64,000 nt of DNA from Larix kaempferi (taxonomy: Eukaryota > Streptophyta > Pinopsida > Pinales > Pinaceae): positions 1,054,001 to 1,118,000 of the forward strand of contig BSBM01001387.1 in assembly GCA_027924585.1 (NCBI GenBank), read 5' to 3'. Of the stretch, positions 1 through 13,500 are shown piece after piece (the stretch's first letter is position 1; each line of letters begins with the position of its first letter). The position numbers and the translations under genes were made by a program. Below the pieces are notes generated by a model. That model did no database searches, was not told the DNA's origin, and saw only the letters and a list, made by a program, of their open reading frames with translations.

Positions 1-1397
1 AAGGGTGAAAATTATATTAAAAGAGGTCTGATTTTACCCCATTTACAGTCTGAAAAACTTCTATTTATTGCATAACAGTTGATGATAAACGTACTTTAAA
101 GTAGAAGTGATATTGTTTGCATCATCTACATCTCTTGGCTTATCTCACTGTGGTTACAAATTGATATCGAATAAACTGCTAATACTTCTCTTGGTGTCTT
201 TGGCAGTGCGCCCTATCTGAATTTATTGCTTGCTGTGGGAATTAAAGGATGGATCTATTTGGGAGCTGTTGAGTAAGAAGATAAGGACCTGCATCAGCCA
301 TCCGGATTTCATTGTCACATATTTATTTTGCTCATAGTTTATTTTATTGAAAATTGAAATGTCTTGTTTGCTTAAATGATTATCTTAGTTAAACATATCA
401 TTGCTAATAAAAATATAGCTAGGCCAGTATTTGGGATTAGTTAGGTCATCCTCGTTAGCCTTAGAAAAGGCTTGGCTAGGGTCTCTCCCTTGGTTAGTCT
501 AGTTCATTCACTGTTGAACCTAGGAAACCTGGAAGAGGATTTCCTTCCGATAGTGACACACTGGGTTGGAAATCCATAGTTATGTTGATTTAGCAGTCGA
601 TTAACTTGTCAATCCTTAGACTACTGGGTTGTGCATAAACACTACCATCCCGCAAATCCCTGCAATGTGTGATGAAAATCGCACATGTGACTGTCATGCC
701 ATATGAGGCATAAAATGACCCATATAACTCGCGTTTCCCACAATGTCATTTATCATGTATAGTTGAAAGATGTATGTTGTAACAGCACTTCGCACCTTCC
801 CCACTCATCCATTTCAGACCTCTTAACTCTCTTAATGACTCCATTTTCCCCATCTTGATAGGCATTGGTCTCGATCCTTCCATCACCCTTTCTATTCCAT
901 ATGGTTTGCTAGAGCTAACTCTCTACTTCACCTTGTGCCTCCATTGCCTAGCTTTAGCAATCCTATCTTAGGGACACCTCCCTTGTGTTGGAGGGGAGAA
1001 GGCCTAAAGCAAGAAGAGGGTAGTGTGGTGACATTGGCTCCCCTCTTGGTTGCCCATTGTCTTGCACCACTTTTGGACTAAGTGCAAGATATATTGGTAA
1101 CAAAATAGATAAAATAAGAAGAGATTATTTTATTAACCTCTCACTAATGGCCAGTGAAGTAGTTCAATGGGACTGCCAAATAAAATGATGTTGATACAAA
1201 GCATGAGACCAAAAACGACTCCTATACAAAGTAAAATGTAAAAAGAGAAGTGCATAAGTGTGTTTCAAACAATACAAACTCGCAATCTCACAATAGACAT
1301 GCAAATTTATCTTCTGAAAATCACATCAACAAAACAAGGTAAATATCTGAATATCAAGTTTTCTAAATAAAATCTACTATTATCTCAACTTTATTAC
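1..1397. other. Terminal part of the window without a supported gene; decayed gypsy-related segment at about 860-1080
   Basis: No exon of the SAAL1-like gene could be placed here, so its next exon probably lies left of position 1. The stretch at about 860-1080, read on the minus strand, resembles by eye the segment downstream of the gypsy integrase relic at about 4790-4960: both hold an inverted or direct version of a block with 'ggattgct', 'ggcaatg' and 'gagttagc'. It is therefore probably a gypsy 3'-end remnant in the opposite orientation. The remainder is AT-rich and featureless to me. Confidence 0.35.
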
Positions 1398-1537
1398 CTA
1401 CAAGTTTCAGAAAGACTCGGAGAATCCTCAAAAAATAATTGCTGCACAACCATCTGTACCAAGCCATTTGTAGCAACCATAGCTCTTTCTGGAACCGCAT
1501 GGCAAGCCAGATTCCCCATGATTCCCAAGCATATCTC
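1398..1537 (-). CDS. SAAL1-like: SAAL1-like gene, exon 4
   Basis: The exon is 140 nt: 46 codons plus two bases (AG), so it leaves a split codon, probably Arg. The acceptor is gatgacag before GAG ATA TGC and the donor is gtaataa. It encodes EICLGIMGNLACHAVPERAM, continues through VATNGLVQMVVQQLFFEDSP and ends SLSETC. The alternating hydrophobic pattern fits paired helices of an ARM/HEAT-like repeat, and the IMGNLAC core is the most diagnostic piece of the family. Open reading frame, splice sites and homology agree. Confidence 0.78.
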
Positions 1538-4500
1538 CTGTCATCAAGTACAAAATTTCATACATTCATAAATTCTAGGGATTACTGAAACATAATTCTA
1601 ATAAAAAACTGGCATTTTACAGAAAATGATCATGACTTGAACTGGTATTTACTTATTCATAAAATCAATATAAATTACAGCATGTTGAAAGGTCTCTTAA
1701 AAATAAGTTCAATGGTCGGAACTTGGTTTTGTGACACATGCCCCATTTCACCCTTCACATAGAAGATTTTAGCCTTGCTCACTGCATGACTATAAGGAAA
1801 TGCCTCCCATCAGGAAACAACAATTACATCCCCCATAACAATGGATCATAGCCCCTTTCAATATGTGGACCCCAGAAATTGTTTAGCTATCACATCAGGA
1901 GGCCAACATCAATGATATACTCTAAAATAATATATGCATAGATATGCCACACCATTTCTGCATGTTGACTTACATAGAACGCGTGTAAATCATACTGTGA
2001 TACCTCCTCCATTTGTACCATGAAAACATTTACATATGTGAACCAGATATACATATATTATTCATTTTATCATTGACTTTTACAAGGTCCCAATGTGAAT
2101 TTGCAGCAAATAAGGTGGGAGAACGTGGACAAAAGAAAAGCAATCGTAAACATATTTAAAAGCTCATACAAATGACATTCATAATTATTCTAATCCTCTC
2201 TATTTTCAAGACCGTGTTTTGAGTAATGGAGGCTTGGATATTTACCCTCATCCTATCAGGTATAAGTACACTTAGCATAGCGAGCAGCACGTCCAATAGA
2301 TGATTCTCCACCTGTTCATCAAACAATTAAGAAAATGCTTAACCCGAGATATCCAACATACAGGACTCCTTAAACTCATTGAATTATACTTCATTTGAAT
2401 ATTGACAGAGGATTAACACTTTAACATACAAAGATCAGGAACAGTTATAAGAGGTTAGATTCATTCTCACAGCCAAAACATGAAAAGAATAAAGGTACAC
2501 TATATTGGCCAGAAAATGCAGCAGTTATAATAAATTAGAACGAAGGAGAATATATGTGTGTGTGAGTGTAGAGACAGAAATTTTTTAAACATCCACGATA
2601 TCAAGATTCAAAATAATATATGGGACAAAATTATTACAACTCAAGGAAACCTCCTTTTTCTATTAAAAGAGATCATCGGAAGATGCATAGTGAAATGAAA
2701 ATGGAATCATATGATTATATATGAAAGCATGTTGCCTCAAACCTGGGCTAATGAACTTACTTAGCTGGATAACACCAATGGGGTTTGGGGGGTCAAGTTG
2801 GCCCATAAAATATTGTTTGTGGCTCACCATTCTTGCTGCCCTCTTCCCAATATCTTCTGGCTGTCCTGAAACACTGCTGCCCAACAGATTGTCTCCAGTA
2901 CTGACCCTTTTCAGATATTGCTGTGAACGGTACAATGAAGCAGGAAGTGCTGTTCTGTTTCCATTTGCCCTGAATAACATACCTGGCAAGTGCTGAGACA
3001 CCATTCTTCCCTGAGTTGTGAGATAAAATAAGATAAGATAGTTTTATTAATGTCCAACAAATGACCACAAAAGTAGGTCAATGACACGGTGTGGTACCAT
3101 GATGTCAATACATAGTGCGGGCGCTAAAGTGGCTTCTATGAAAAGCAAGAAGTATGACTCTCACCTAAAAACCAAAAAGAGCTAACTCAAAATATGGAGA
3201 GCCGATCGAGAAGAGAAATGTAGAAAGAAAGTGGATCTAGAATCTATGATACAAAAGTGGTAAATCTGTCATGGTGCATTGGAAGTATCTCTCCTAACAT
3301 CCAAGGATGAATGAAGGAATCTCAAAATAGTACTTTGTCTGGAGGAAGAACTGGAAGAGGAGCTATAATGGGTAATGTGTCACTCTCTGGAGTGGGGGGG
3401 CTACTACTGTGACCTGAATGAAATCATCTGACTGCTGGGATGGGGCCAAGACTAGTTACACCGTTGGTGTCTGGCAGAGGTGGATGTGGTTCTCCACGTC
3501 TTAACTGACCTGCAGTCAAAAGCAGCACTACCATCTATCTATCTTTTAGTGCCCCTAAAAGACGAGAGCTCTAGAGAGAAGGAAGTAATCCGCTGAGTGG
3601 AGGTTGGTCCAGACTAACAATGTCGTTGAAGGACAAGGAAGTGAAGTCGAAGGGCCTCCTATAACTATAAGGCCAGACATCTTTGATCGGGATATATGAA
3701 GAAACTAGTCAAAGTTTGAAGCTATGTGAGAAGAAGTTCCTTAAAAAGACAATGGAACCACCTATGAATCTCATAGTAGATAGGGCAACGAAAGATGAAA
3801 TGCTTCTTGGTCTCAACCTCTTGAAGGTGACACATGTGGCAGATCATGTTTGATTGATCGATTTGGTGATCCATCTACACCTAGAGACAATGAGAACCCA
3901 CTCTGTACTAGCCTAAAGGAATATAAAGAGCGTTTTTTTAATGGCAGAGTGTGTAATGGGGCCAAACAATGAGACCGTCCCTCAAATCCATGAAGTGCTC
4001 AGCATAAAAGGCCCAATTGAATATCAGCATAATTTTTGGTAGGAGTTGTTTAAACTTTAGGGTACCCAATTGAATCTCAACATAGCCTATCATCCCCAAA
4101 CGAGTGGTCAAACAAAAGCAGTCAATAAGTGCTCGGAAACCTATTTGAGATGCTTTGCATTAGACAAACCACACCACAGGGCCCAATGGCTCCCTCTAGT
4201 CGAGTGGTGGTATCATATCACTTGCCATGGCTCCACAAAGATGACACCATAAGAAGTGATTTCCTATTTTCCAAGCACCTCCACGATTCTAGTCGTCGAC
4301 GACACACTTAGCGCCAAGACAACTATTCTCCACACCCTTAACGATAATTTGGTTATGGCTCAAAACAAAATGTATCAACAAGCAGATCAGCATTGATCTA
4401 AGCATTCCTTTGAAGCAGGGGATCAAGTGTTTCTTCGACTCCAACCTTATGAACAAACATCCCTCAAGACTCACCTCCACCAAAAGCTAGGTCCAAAATT

Positions 4501-7500
4501 ATATGGACCCTACATGATCCTCCAACACATTGGACAAGTGGCCTACAAGCTTGATCTACCAAATCACTCCAGGATTCACCTAGTATTTCACATCTCTTGG
4601 CCCAAAAAAGTGGTGGGCTCTAATTGTAAAGTGCATACCAGCTAACCAGAATTGGAGAAGAAGGCTTTGTTACAACATGAACTAGCAAGTATAGTTAAAG
4701 CCCCAAAGAACACGGCTAGCCCAACTATAACCTAAAGGTGTTACCCATTGTCACTTCGATAACCACCTCTTTGCACTTTTGGTTGGCTCTTCCCCAACTC
4801 AAGGAGGGCTTCCTTAATAGGATTGCTAGCTATGGCAATGAGGGCACAATGTGATTTGAAGAGTTAGCCTTAGAAAAACTTGAGGTCTTTCTTTGTAGTA
4901 TAGGTGATGGGACGGTTATGAAGACTAGTGCCAATCCCCAGTGCATATGGAGTCTCAAAATGGTCCCCCTCAGGCCTTATTTGTAAGTGTTTGACCAAAA
5001 CCCCTACAAAGCATATGCCAAATTCCTACCCCAAACAATTTGAAGCTTCTTGCAAATTTCACCAAGGAAGAGTAGCTTTTAGCATACACCTTCAACCTAT
5101 CTATCTAGTTCACCCTTAGACTGTGTAGAATTGATGAGTGCCCCTCCTACAGATGCCAAATACTTCAATCAACCTACAAAACTAAAGTATGATAACCAAT
5201 GGAGTAACACTACCCTTCTTATGGACTAGATAAATAAATCTTACAATGCCAAAATGAACATGTTACTTCAAAGATTAAGCCATCAAGAAACCCAAGAGAA
5301 GAAATTATTTACACTTCAAAATGCTCCATAAAATATATATCAATTAGGCTCCAAAAGAAAGAGGGAGCTCTCAAAATCTAACAATGAGTTCAAATGAAAA
5401 AAGTAGCTCTCCTTTTACAGGAGTGGCCAAAACTTCCTTTATAATAAAATATTCATAAATCCCTAAGATCTAGCCTACGGTGGGGTAAAATACAACAAAA
5501 CCCCACTAAAGCTAACAAAGCAATAAAATAAAGTGGTCAATTGCCACTTGTACAATACATAAGATTCATAAGGCCCCAAAGAAGGGGGACACCTCCATCA
5601 AGCGGGATCAAGCACTGAGATGATGCCACATGGCCTCCAAAGGCCCTGTTACCATACAAACTAGCAGGGCTAGTATCCGATGAACAAATGCACGGAGCAA
5701 GTGACCACCGTCACCTTAGTCACTCCTCCAAAACTACTTTGGAGAGTCGGAACCTCCAAGGGGAGAGCCCTTCAAAGATCTGCAAGACACCTAGGACAAC
5801 AAAAGCTATATCTCCTAGAAGACTAAGTCAATGACCAGTGCCTTCGCTCAATGTAATCCTACGGATGAAGAAGACATACTATTTAACCATGCACTTGTAG
5901 ATGCCAAATATATCAAGTCATTGTATTCCAAGGATATGCAAAATCAGTAGTAAAGAATAATCAATGGCACTTTAGCATATAAGTGATATCATTCATCAAT
6001 GATTAGCATCAATCGTGTAACATAAATCATCCAATGACAAGAAAGTATAATCAGCAACAACAAATGTAAAGACCGATGTCTATGGCAGAATTAACACAGT
6101 ATGTCAGTGATGACAGTCATTTATGACAGTTCAACAGTAGTAGATTAAGTGCAAAAAGTGTGTAATAAATGTGTCTCAAAGTAAACAATATAGCTTCGAC
6201 ACTCGACCTCAGTTTATGATGACCAAATGTGAGTAGCTTCAGACTTTATATGTGAGTGTTAGCAGCAGTATAGCAATCACTTCAATATCAGATTGTAACA
6301 GTAGTAAGTCATTCAAAGGTGTGAGAGTAATGTAAACAATATTGCTTCAAACTTTATTCGCTTTACTCATGTATTAAACACAAACTTTCGGGCTATATAT
6401 CAGTGGTAATGTTATCACACAACTTATAGTTGTCCCTAAAGGTATCCCATCCGGGATGGTAGAGGAGATGGACAACTAAAGAGGTGACCCAAGAGATGCC
6501 ATGGTTCCCAATGCAAGTTGGGTGTCACGATAACCGAGGCACTCTTCACTTTAGATCAAGACTAATCAAGATCAAGGGAGAGACCCTATCCAACCAGCCT
6601 AGATCCAAATCCTAGGCTCTATCAAGCGTCGAGAGGGATCAAATCTCCCGAGGTGCAAACCTCTCCTTGAATAGCTCCTCGAGTGTAATACAGCTATTAG
6701 ACAAACATAATATTTACTACTTTTTACTTTGTATTATTCTTTTTTGTTTACTTTGTATTATTTTGTTACTCGACAAACATTACAAGATCTCCCTCATATT
6801 TACTTTTTACTTTGTATTATTATTTTTTGTTTATGGCCGACATAATATTTATTACTTTTTACTTTGTATTATTCTTTTTTGTTTACTTTGTATTATTTTG
6901 TTACTCGACAAACGTTACAAGATCTCCCTCATATTTACTTTTTACTTTGTATTATTCTTTTTTGTTTATGGCCGACATATAATATTTATTACTTTTTACT
7001 TTGTATTATTCTTTTTTGTTTACTTTGTATTATTTTGTTACTCGACAAACTCAACAAACACTCGACACATGTTACAAGATCTCCCTCATACTATGTTGTA
7101 GAGTGCTTCTCGACGCAATCAATGAAGACTAGCTAACCCAAAGTTTCCTAGGGAAATGTGTAAAGTAAATCAAGGAAACCAATGGTGAGTTAGACCTATG
7201 AAAATTAAGTGGACCCAAAGGTTTAAGTGTGGTTGAGGAGGCTTAAAGAGTGACAAGGTTCAACCAATGAAAGACAAGGGCCACTTGTGAGATTTAATCA
7301 AATAGATCTAAAAGATGACTTAGTACCATGGAAATTAGCCAAGTGGGACCTGTTATCACACAAACTCTAGTTGCTATAGAGGGATATCCCAATAGGAATG
7401 GTAGAGGATGAGCAACTAGGAAGTTGTAACCAACAGTAGCTAGGTCCTCTATCCAAGGGACAGAAGTCACACCGGACAAGGGTACAGTCACTTTAGACGA

Positions 7501-10500
7501 GGCGCAAAGCCAAGTCAAGGGGGAGACCCCGCTCAACCAGTTATGGTTGAGAGACAACAAATACACCCAAACTCACAGGAATAAGAGATGAAAACCAAGA
7601 ATGAGTGCAGATGAGCTCCTATGTTTGATTTCAGCCAATCGACAGACCCAAGTGGTGGAATAAGCTTGCAATTGAAATGTGACCAGCTATTGATTGTGAT
7701 GAATAAATTAGACTAGATAGATGATCAAATGGCTGAAAATCAACTAAGGATGCAAACAAGCTAGGAGTGAAAGAATGGAGTGATCTTGCCCAAGGAAAGT
7801 GGTTAAGCGGTGAAGCAATGGACCTAGGGCAGAGACAAATAAGCATGAAATGGCACTCCTAACTATTGGTAGTTTGATTTCTAAGGATAAGATGATGAAA
7901 TAAACCGAAATCTAAACTACCCAGAACCCCAGATCAACCCAATCAAGCAGCAAGAGAAAAACGCCCAAGTGGGGCATTTTTGCCAGGTAGACCAGTGCCT
8001 CAAGTGTGGGTTAATGGAGTCGGAAAAGGATAAAACTTGAGATATAGGCTATTAGGCTCAAATAAAAGGCGGATTTGCAATAAAATTTAAGTTTCTACGA
8101 TTGGAAATTCGGTTATTAATTTTAGGGTTTTTATTTATGGTTGCAACTTGGCATTAACAGTGAAATAGAGATTATGAGAAACAAGCAGAAATCCCGTACC
8201 TGGATAATGAAGATGAAGATATCCCCGTGCTGAAGACAAACGCTGAAGATCAAGTGTTGAGCTGAAGTGTGTTTCTCCCTTTGTGTTTTTGGAGCAGCCG
8301 GTGAGCCAGTGCGTTTTTCTTGTACCTGCCAAAGAGAAGATGAAGTTAGTTTCTATGGCAAAGAACAATAATAAACCAGCAAATGAAATGACAAATAATG
8401 AGGAAAGCAAATGGCAATCAAAGCGAATTCACTTCCCTGTTGAAGAACCCGAAGAGAAACGCTAGCAAGGAGAGTCTATCCCAAGAGCTGCGTTTTCCTC
8501 CCAAGAGCTGCGTTTTCCTCCAGTGGCCAGCTTCACCTGCAAATCAAACTGCTCAAGGAGAGGATAGGAATGTCACAAACAACTCAACAATGCATCAGAA
8601 ATCTGATCTCAATCAACACAAGAAGAATCCCACTCCAAAATCACAAATAACTCAATGAAAATGTCTCTATAATCTCAATGTCAAGTCTCTAGAGTGCCAA
8701 GAAGCCGTACAAATGGAGTGAGTGCCTTCTCTTATAGAGAAAAGCAGCTCTCAAAACCTATTTCCCCCCAAAATGGAGGGTGGAGATCACTCCCCCATCA
8801 ACCAAAACGAATGGTGGAGATCTCCCTAGCTGGGGGTGCGAATTGCCCATAGAAGCACATAAGTGGAGAGGGGGACCCATTGTGGGGTCCATACAAATGT
8901 GGAGGGAGGAGTTGGGGGGGTGGCTATAGTGTGTTTTAGCCCCCCCAACTAATACAACAAGGGCCCACACCCATCATACAACAAAATTGAATTCCCCTAG
9001 GTGGAGAAAAACACCCCCCATGGGCAATTCGCCAATATGGAGAGCTGGTCCAATGGAGGGACCCACAATGAGAAATACAATGTCCAAACATCATAAATTT
9101 ACCTTAGAGATCACCTTTTCCTTTGCCAACCATTGATTTTGCCATTTGCTTATAGTTGCCTTAGTCAAAATTTGATTTTCCATGTAATTTTTGCTGGTTT
9201 ATATGGCTGAAGATGAAATTTGGGCTTTTGACCCACTTTTAGTGCTTGGATTGCCCAACCGTTTGCTGCAATGTGATCGTGGACCCCAAAGTAGTAGGAA
9301 TGACCACTCGAACGACTCCGATCCATCACTTAGGCATTATTTGCCCAAAATCCATAATTTTTAATTAAAACAGGTCAAAATTGACCAATAATGATTAAAA
9401 ATTTCTCAAATGCTTCAATCTTTTGCAATTCTAACACCTGCATGCTCATATGGGACCCTTGTAGATAATAGCTGACCAAAATCGAAATTCCGGTCGCAAC
9501 ATTTTTTCGGGCCCATTTTTGGCCTAGTCAACTCAGTTTGACCAAGTCAAATATGGTCAACAATAGTGCTAGCTGAATACCTGTGTGCAAACATGGAGTG
9601 ACAAGGCTCAATTATACAAGTTAGTACATTACTAAACAATATGATAATAACATGGTGATCAAAAATATATTAAATCCCGAGATAATACAAGGCCCTGGTG
9701 AGGTGGGCCCACCACCTTCAGAAAGACTGAAATGCTATGCACATCTTATAGAATTGACCACTTTGCTAACTTTAGGTGATGCGGACAACAAGGCGAAGGA
9801 CACAGGAAGACAAGGATAAAGATCATGTGACCCTTTGGACAACTCGGGAAAGCGGGGTCCACTGAGATAAGTATGCCATGACAGAACACGGGGAAGGGCG
9901 GTACCTCACAAATGGGTATAGTGCAGGGAAACCACCACTAGTTATCTAACAAGTATCTCACAACTCACATCCGTGCCGGAAGACTCTATGAGGTTCTTTT
10001 CTAGAGCCGCCAAACTGGGTGTCCGGCAAACCGTAACTTGAGACTCTAGGGGACAATCTTGAGCTTGTCCCTTGCTCCCTCTCACCTCCTTGCCCCGCAG
10101 GACTAAGTGAGGCATAACCACTACAAATGCTGACATGTATGGCTGACCTATGTCCATGTGTGTTTATAAACACATTGCATGGATTTTACAATGAGTTTCA
10201 TACTTAGCCCTTTTTTAGCTAGATTTTACATTTACAACATAATAGCCTTTTTGGCTTGATTTACATTTCTTCATTTCTTCATTTACATCAAGGCCCTCTT
10301 GGGCTACATACATATCTCAAAAGATATAAACATGGTGCTCATGCTGCAAAGGTAATGGGGGTGAACAATACATGCTTCGAATGACCAATGGGGAACACCC
10401 GGTGAGGCTACACAATCCTAACTGCATTGCAACATCAGGGGCAACCAACAGGAGCAAATCCCAGGTCTAAAAGTGTATCTCACACACTAAAGAGTCGAGG

Positions 10501-13500
10501 CACAATAAACGGGGAATCATGGCAAACTCAGAGATCAGTGAGGAAGGGGTCCTCGGGATCACAAATCAGAATCCAAGTCAGGAACAAGTATCATGGATGA
10601 GTCAGATGGATGGTGAAAGTGAGAGTGGAGCTAAAGTCAGCTACCGAGAGGGACTAAGTGACCAAGTCTATGCCAAGTGTAGGGGACATGACCCAGCGTG
10701 CATATACAAAAGTCTAACAGGAGGGGTGGACTGACATCATCAAGGGTCCAATCATATCATACCATAGCTAGATCACCAAATATATCATCTCATGCAAAGT
10801 TAGTGTACTAACAAGTATAAAGAAGTCTAATCTACATCATGAGCAATAATCATCAAATGCAATACCTGCTGCACCATACACCTGCTGCTACTGAAGCTAT
10901 CTCTGAGTTGGATCTCTACTGAATCCGGGCGACATAGTAAACCAGCAATATACTGTGATAGTCTCGATCAAAACAAGACTAGGCAACTATCTCAAATGGG
11001 CTTATGTCAAAGCCTGGCAAGGAAGAGGTGACCCTGCGGTAGATGGTAAGTGACGATGTCTGTAACACTGTACAACTGTCTGTTCCCTCTGATATATCTG
11101 CTAGGGGCAATCTAAACAAAATGCCTCGTCTGAAGGCAGTTGATCTCTGATCTAGAAAAAAAAAGGTACTGTGCAGTCCTCGACCGCACAGTCTACAGTA
11201 TGGTAGCTCCAACTAACATAGATGTGATAACAGGACCTGTTATCACACAACTTGTAGTTGCCCCTAGAGGTATCCCATCCGGGACGGTAGAGGAGTTAGG
11301 CAACTAAAGAGGTGACCCAAGAAATGCCACGGTTCCCAATGCAGTTGGGAGTCACGTCAACCGAGGCACTCTTCGCTTTAGGTCAAGGTATAACTAGACC
11401 AAGGGGGAGACCCTATACCCCAATCACAGTTGATTGGATCCAAACAAAGGTTTCAAAGGATATATAAATGATGAGTTACGGAAACCAATGCAAGGCTAAG
11501 TGGACCTAAGGGTTAAGGAATGGTTGAAGGTGGTGTAATGGATAATAAGTGCTTCAACCTATGTATGGTTTAGGCCACATGATGGGGTATGATTACTAGG
11601 TGTAGTACCATGTGTTTACACAAGTGGGTCTTGTTGTCTTGGGAAATGTGAAATGGTTCTAGGTGGACCCACAAGGTGAAGTTAGGTGTGAGGATGGTAC
11701 TATAGGTTAGATCTAGGCTAGATCTATAAGTTGGAGTTGGTTCTAGGATGACCCATGTACTAGATCTAGGGTTTGACACTAATCCCAAGGAGTGCGCCTT
11801 GCTTGGAGAAGGACTAGTGCCTTGTTGGATGGGCTAATGGAGTCAAGAAGGATGTCAAAGTGTAGATCGGGACACCTAGAAGCCAAGTCAAGTGGATTGG
11901 ATGAGATCCAATAGTTGGATCTTACTAGATCTAGGTTTTTTAAAAGATGACCAAAAGTGGACCACAATCCCTTAAAACAAGGAATGCAATCCCCAAGGCG
12001 GATCTTGACAAAAGGACAGTATAGACCTAGGTTTCAAGGCATAGGCATTCCAAATCCACAAAAATCTCCAACACCCACTTCCTAGAAGTGGACCAACTCA
12101 AAAAATCAAGGGGGTGCGACTTGCTCAAGGAGGGTCCAAAAATAGGTTTTGGTGGACCAAATCAAGTCCAATGGCCACCAAAATGTAGATCCGGGATGTT
12201 AGTACCCCGATCTATGTTCCTTCAAAGTTCCAAGTGAATCAAGTGGCTAGATCTTAGTAGATCTAAGTTTTAAGGTACCAAGAAGATCAAAAGGGGGTTT
12301 CAACCCCTTAAAACATGGAGAGATGTCCACAAGGTAGTTTTCACCAAAGTAAAGATATGGGTATAGGTTATCAAATGTCTAGATGTCAAATCAAGTGGGA
12401 TCTCACCTACCCATGTGCTAGATCTAACCCAACAAGCTTCTCTTAGGAAAATCGATTTAGGTTCAAGAAGGCTTTTTGCATTGAAAAGTGTGTCAATTTT
12501 TAGCCAATCACCACCAAACTATAGATCCAACTAGGGGTGGATCCTATAGAGGTGGGTTTTTAATATCTTTTCAATTGCAAGGCTAGATCTAAGTAGATCT
12601 AAGAAATACCAAATTTGGGGTTTTGATTTAATTAGGGTTTTATGACCAATGAAGATAGAATGGATGAAAGAGGCACATACCTTGTAGATCTTACCTCAAT
12701 TGCTTATGGCCACCTTGCAAGTTGATAGCATTCTCCTATGTTTATATTCAAGAGTGAGATCCAAGTGCTCCAACCAAATCGCCCTTCTCCAAGATAGCCA
12801 AATCGTCCTCCTCCTACAAGACAAGATCAAAGAAACAAGTCAAGCAAGATGATTATGAAAATGGTAGAAAGATGTAATAGAAAGCATCAACTATGTCACG
12901 AAAATACAATAATGATACTCCCTGTCACAAGATCAACCCAAGAGAGAATATGTGGATCCCTCCAACAATAACCCTCAAAAAGTCGCCCTCCTCTCTCCAA
13001 TTCGACTTTCCTGTCAAAAGGTTAGCAAAAGCACCAAAATCCACAATGATAGATAGAAGAGATACTGTATATTCAATATGCAAGAGAATCCACAATGCAA
13101 GAGAGATGTGCTCCACAAAAAATCTTCTATTCCAATATTCCAGAGCTCCAAAGGTGAGCTTTACAATGGGGGGTCTCCTCCTTATATAGGATAATAAAGA
13201 CCAAAACCCTATACCACTTCATAATACTACATCAAATGAGTGGTTGAGATTATAAGATCTCATCATACAATCAATGGCTAAGATGACCCATAACAATATA
13301 TCACATGGATCACTCAAAATAACAAAAGCGCCCTCACTAAATGGTACAATGGAGGGTGACGTCATCCCACGAGAGGGGTAAAAAGTACAATAATCCACCT
13401 CATGATGACTAGGACATAATAAAATAAGCACATGGTGGGGCTAGGAGGCATCAATCCTTACTAGCTCACCCCAAGGCACAATAAAATAATAAAATATGTC

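Noticed and set aside
200-273. Possible last exon on the plus strand after 'gtgtctttggcag', reading APYLNLLLAVGIKGWIYLGA
   Set aside because: The acceptor is good and the peptide plausible, but it is only about 22 residues long, unrecognised, and without any upstream exon in view. Chance cannot be excluded.
6667-7101. 144-codon hydrophobic Phe/Leu/Tyr-rich frame
   Set aside because: Generated by the AT-rich 136-bp array. The amino-acid pattern follows the repeat, not a membrane protein.
8283-8658. Two plus-strand frames of 60 and 86 codons in unit A
   Set aside because: Part of the giant unit's non-coding sequence; equivalent positions in B, C and D are closed and no domain is visible.
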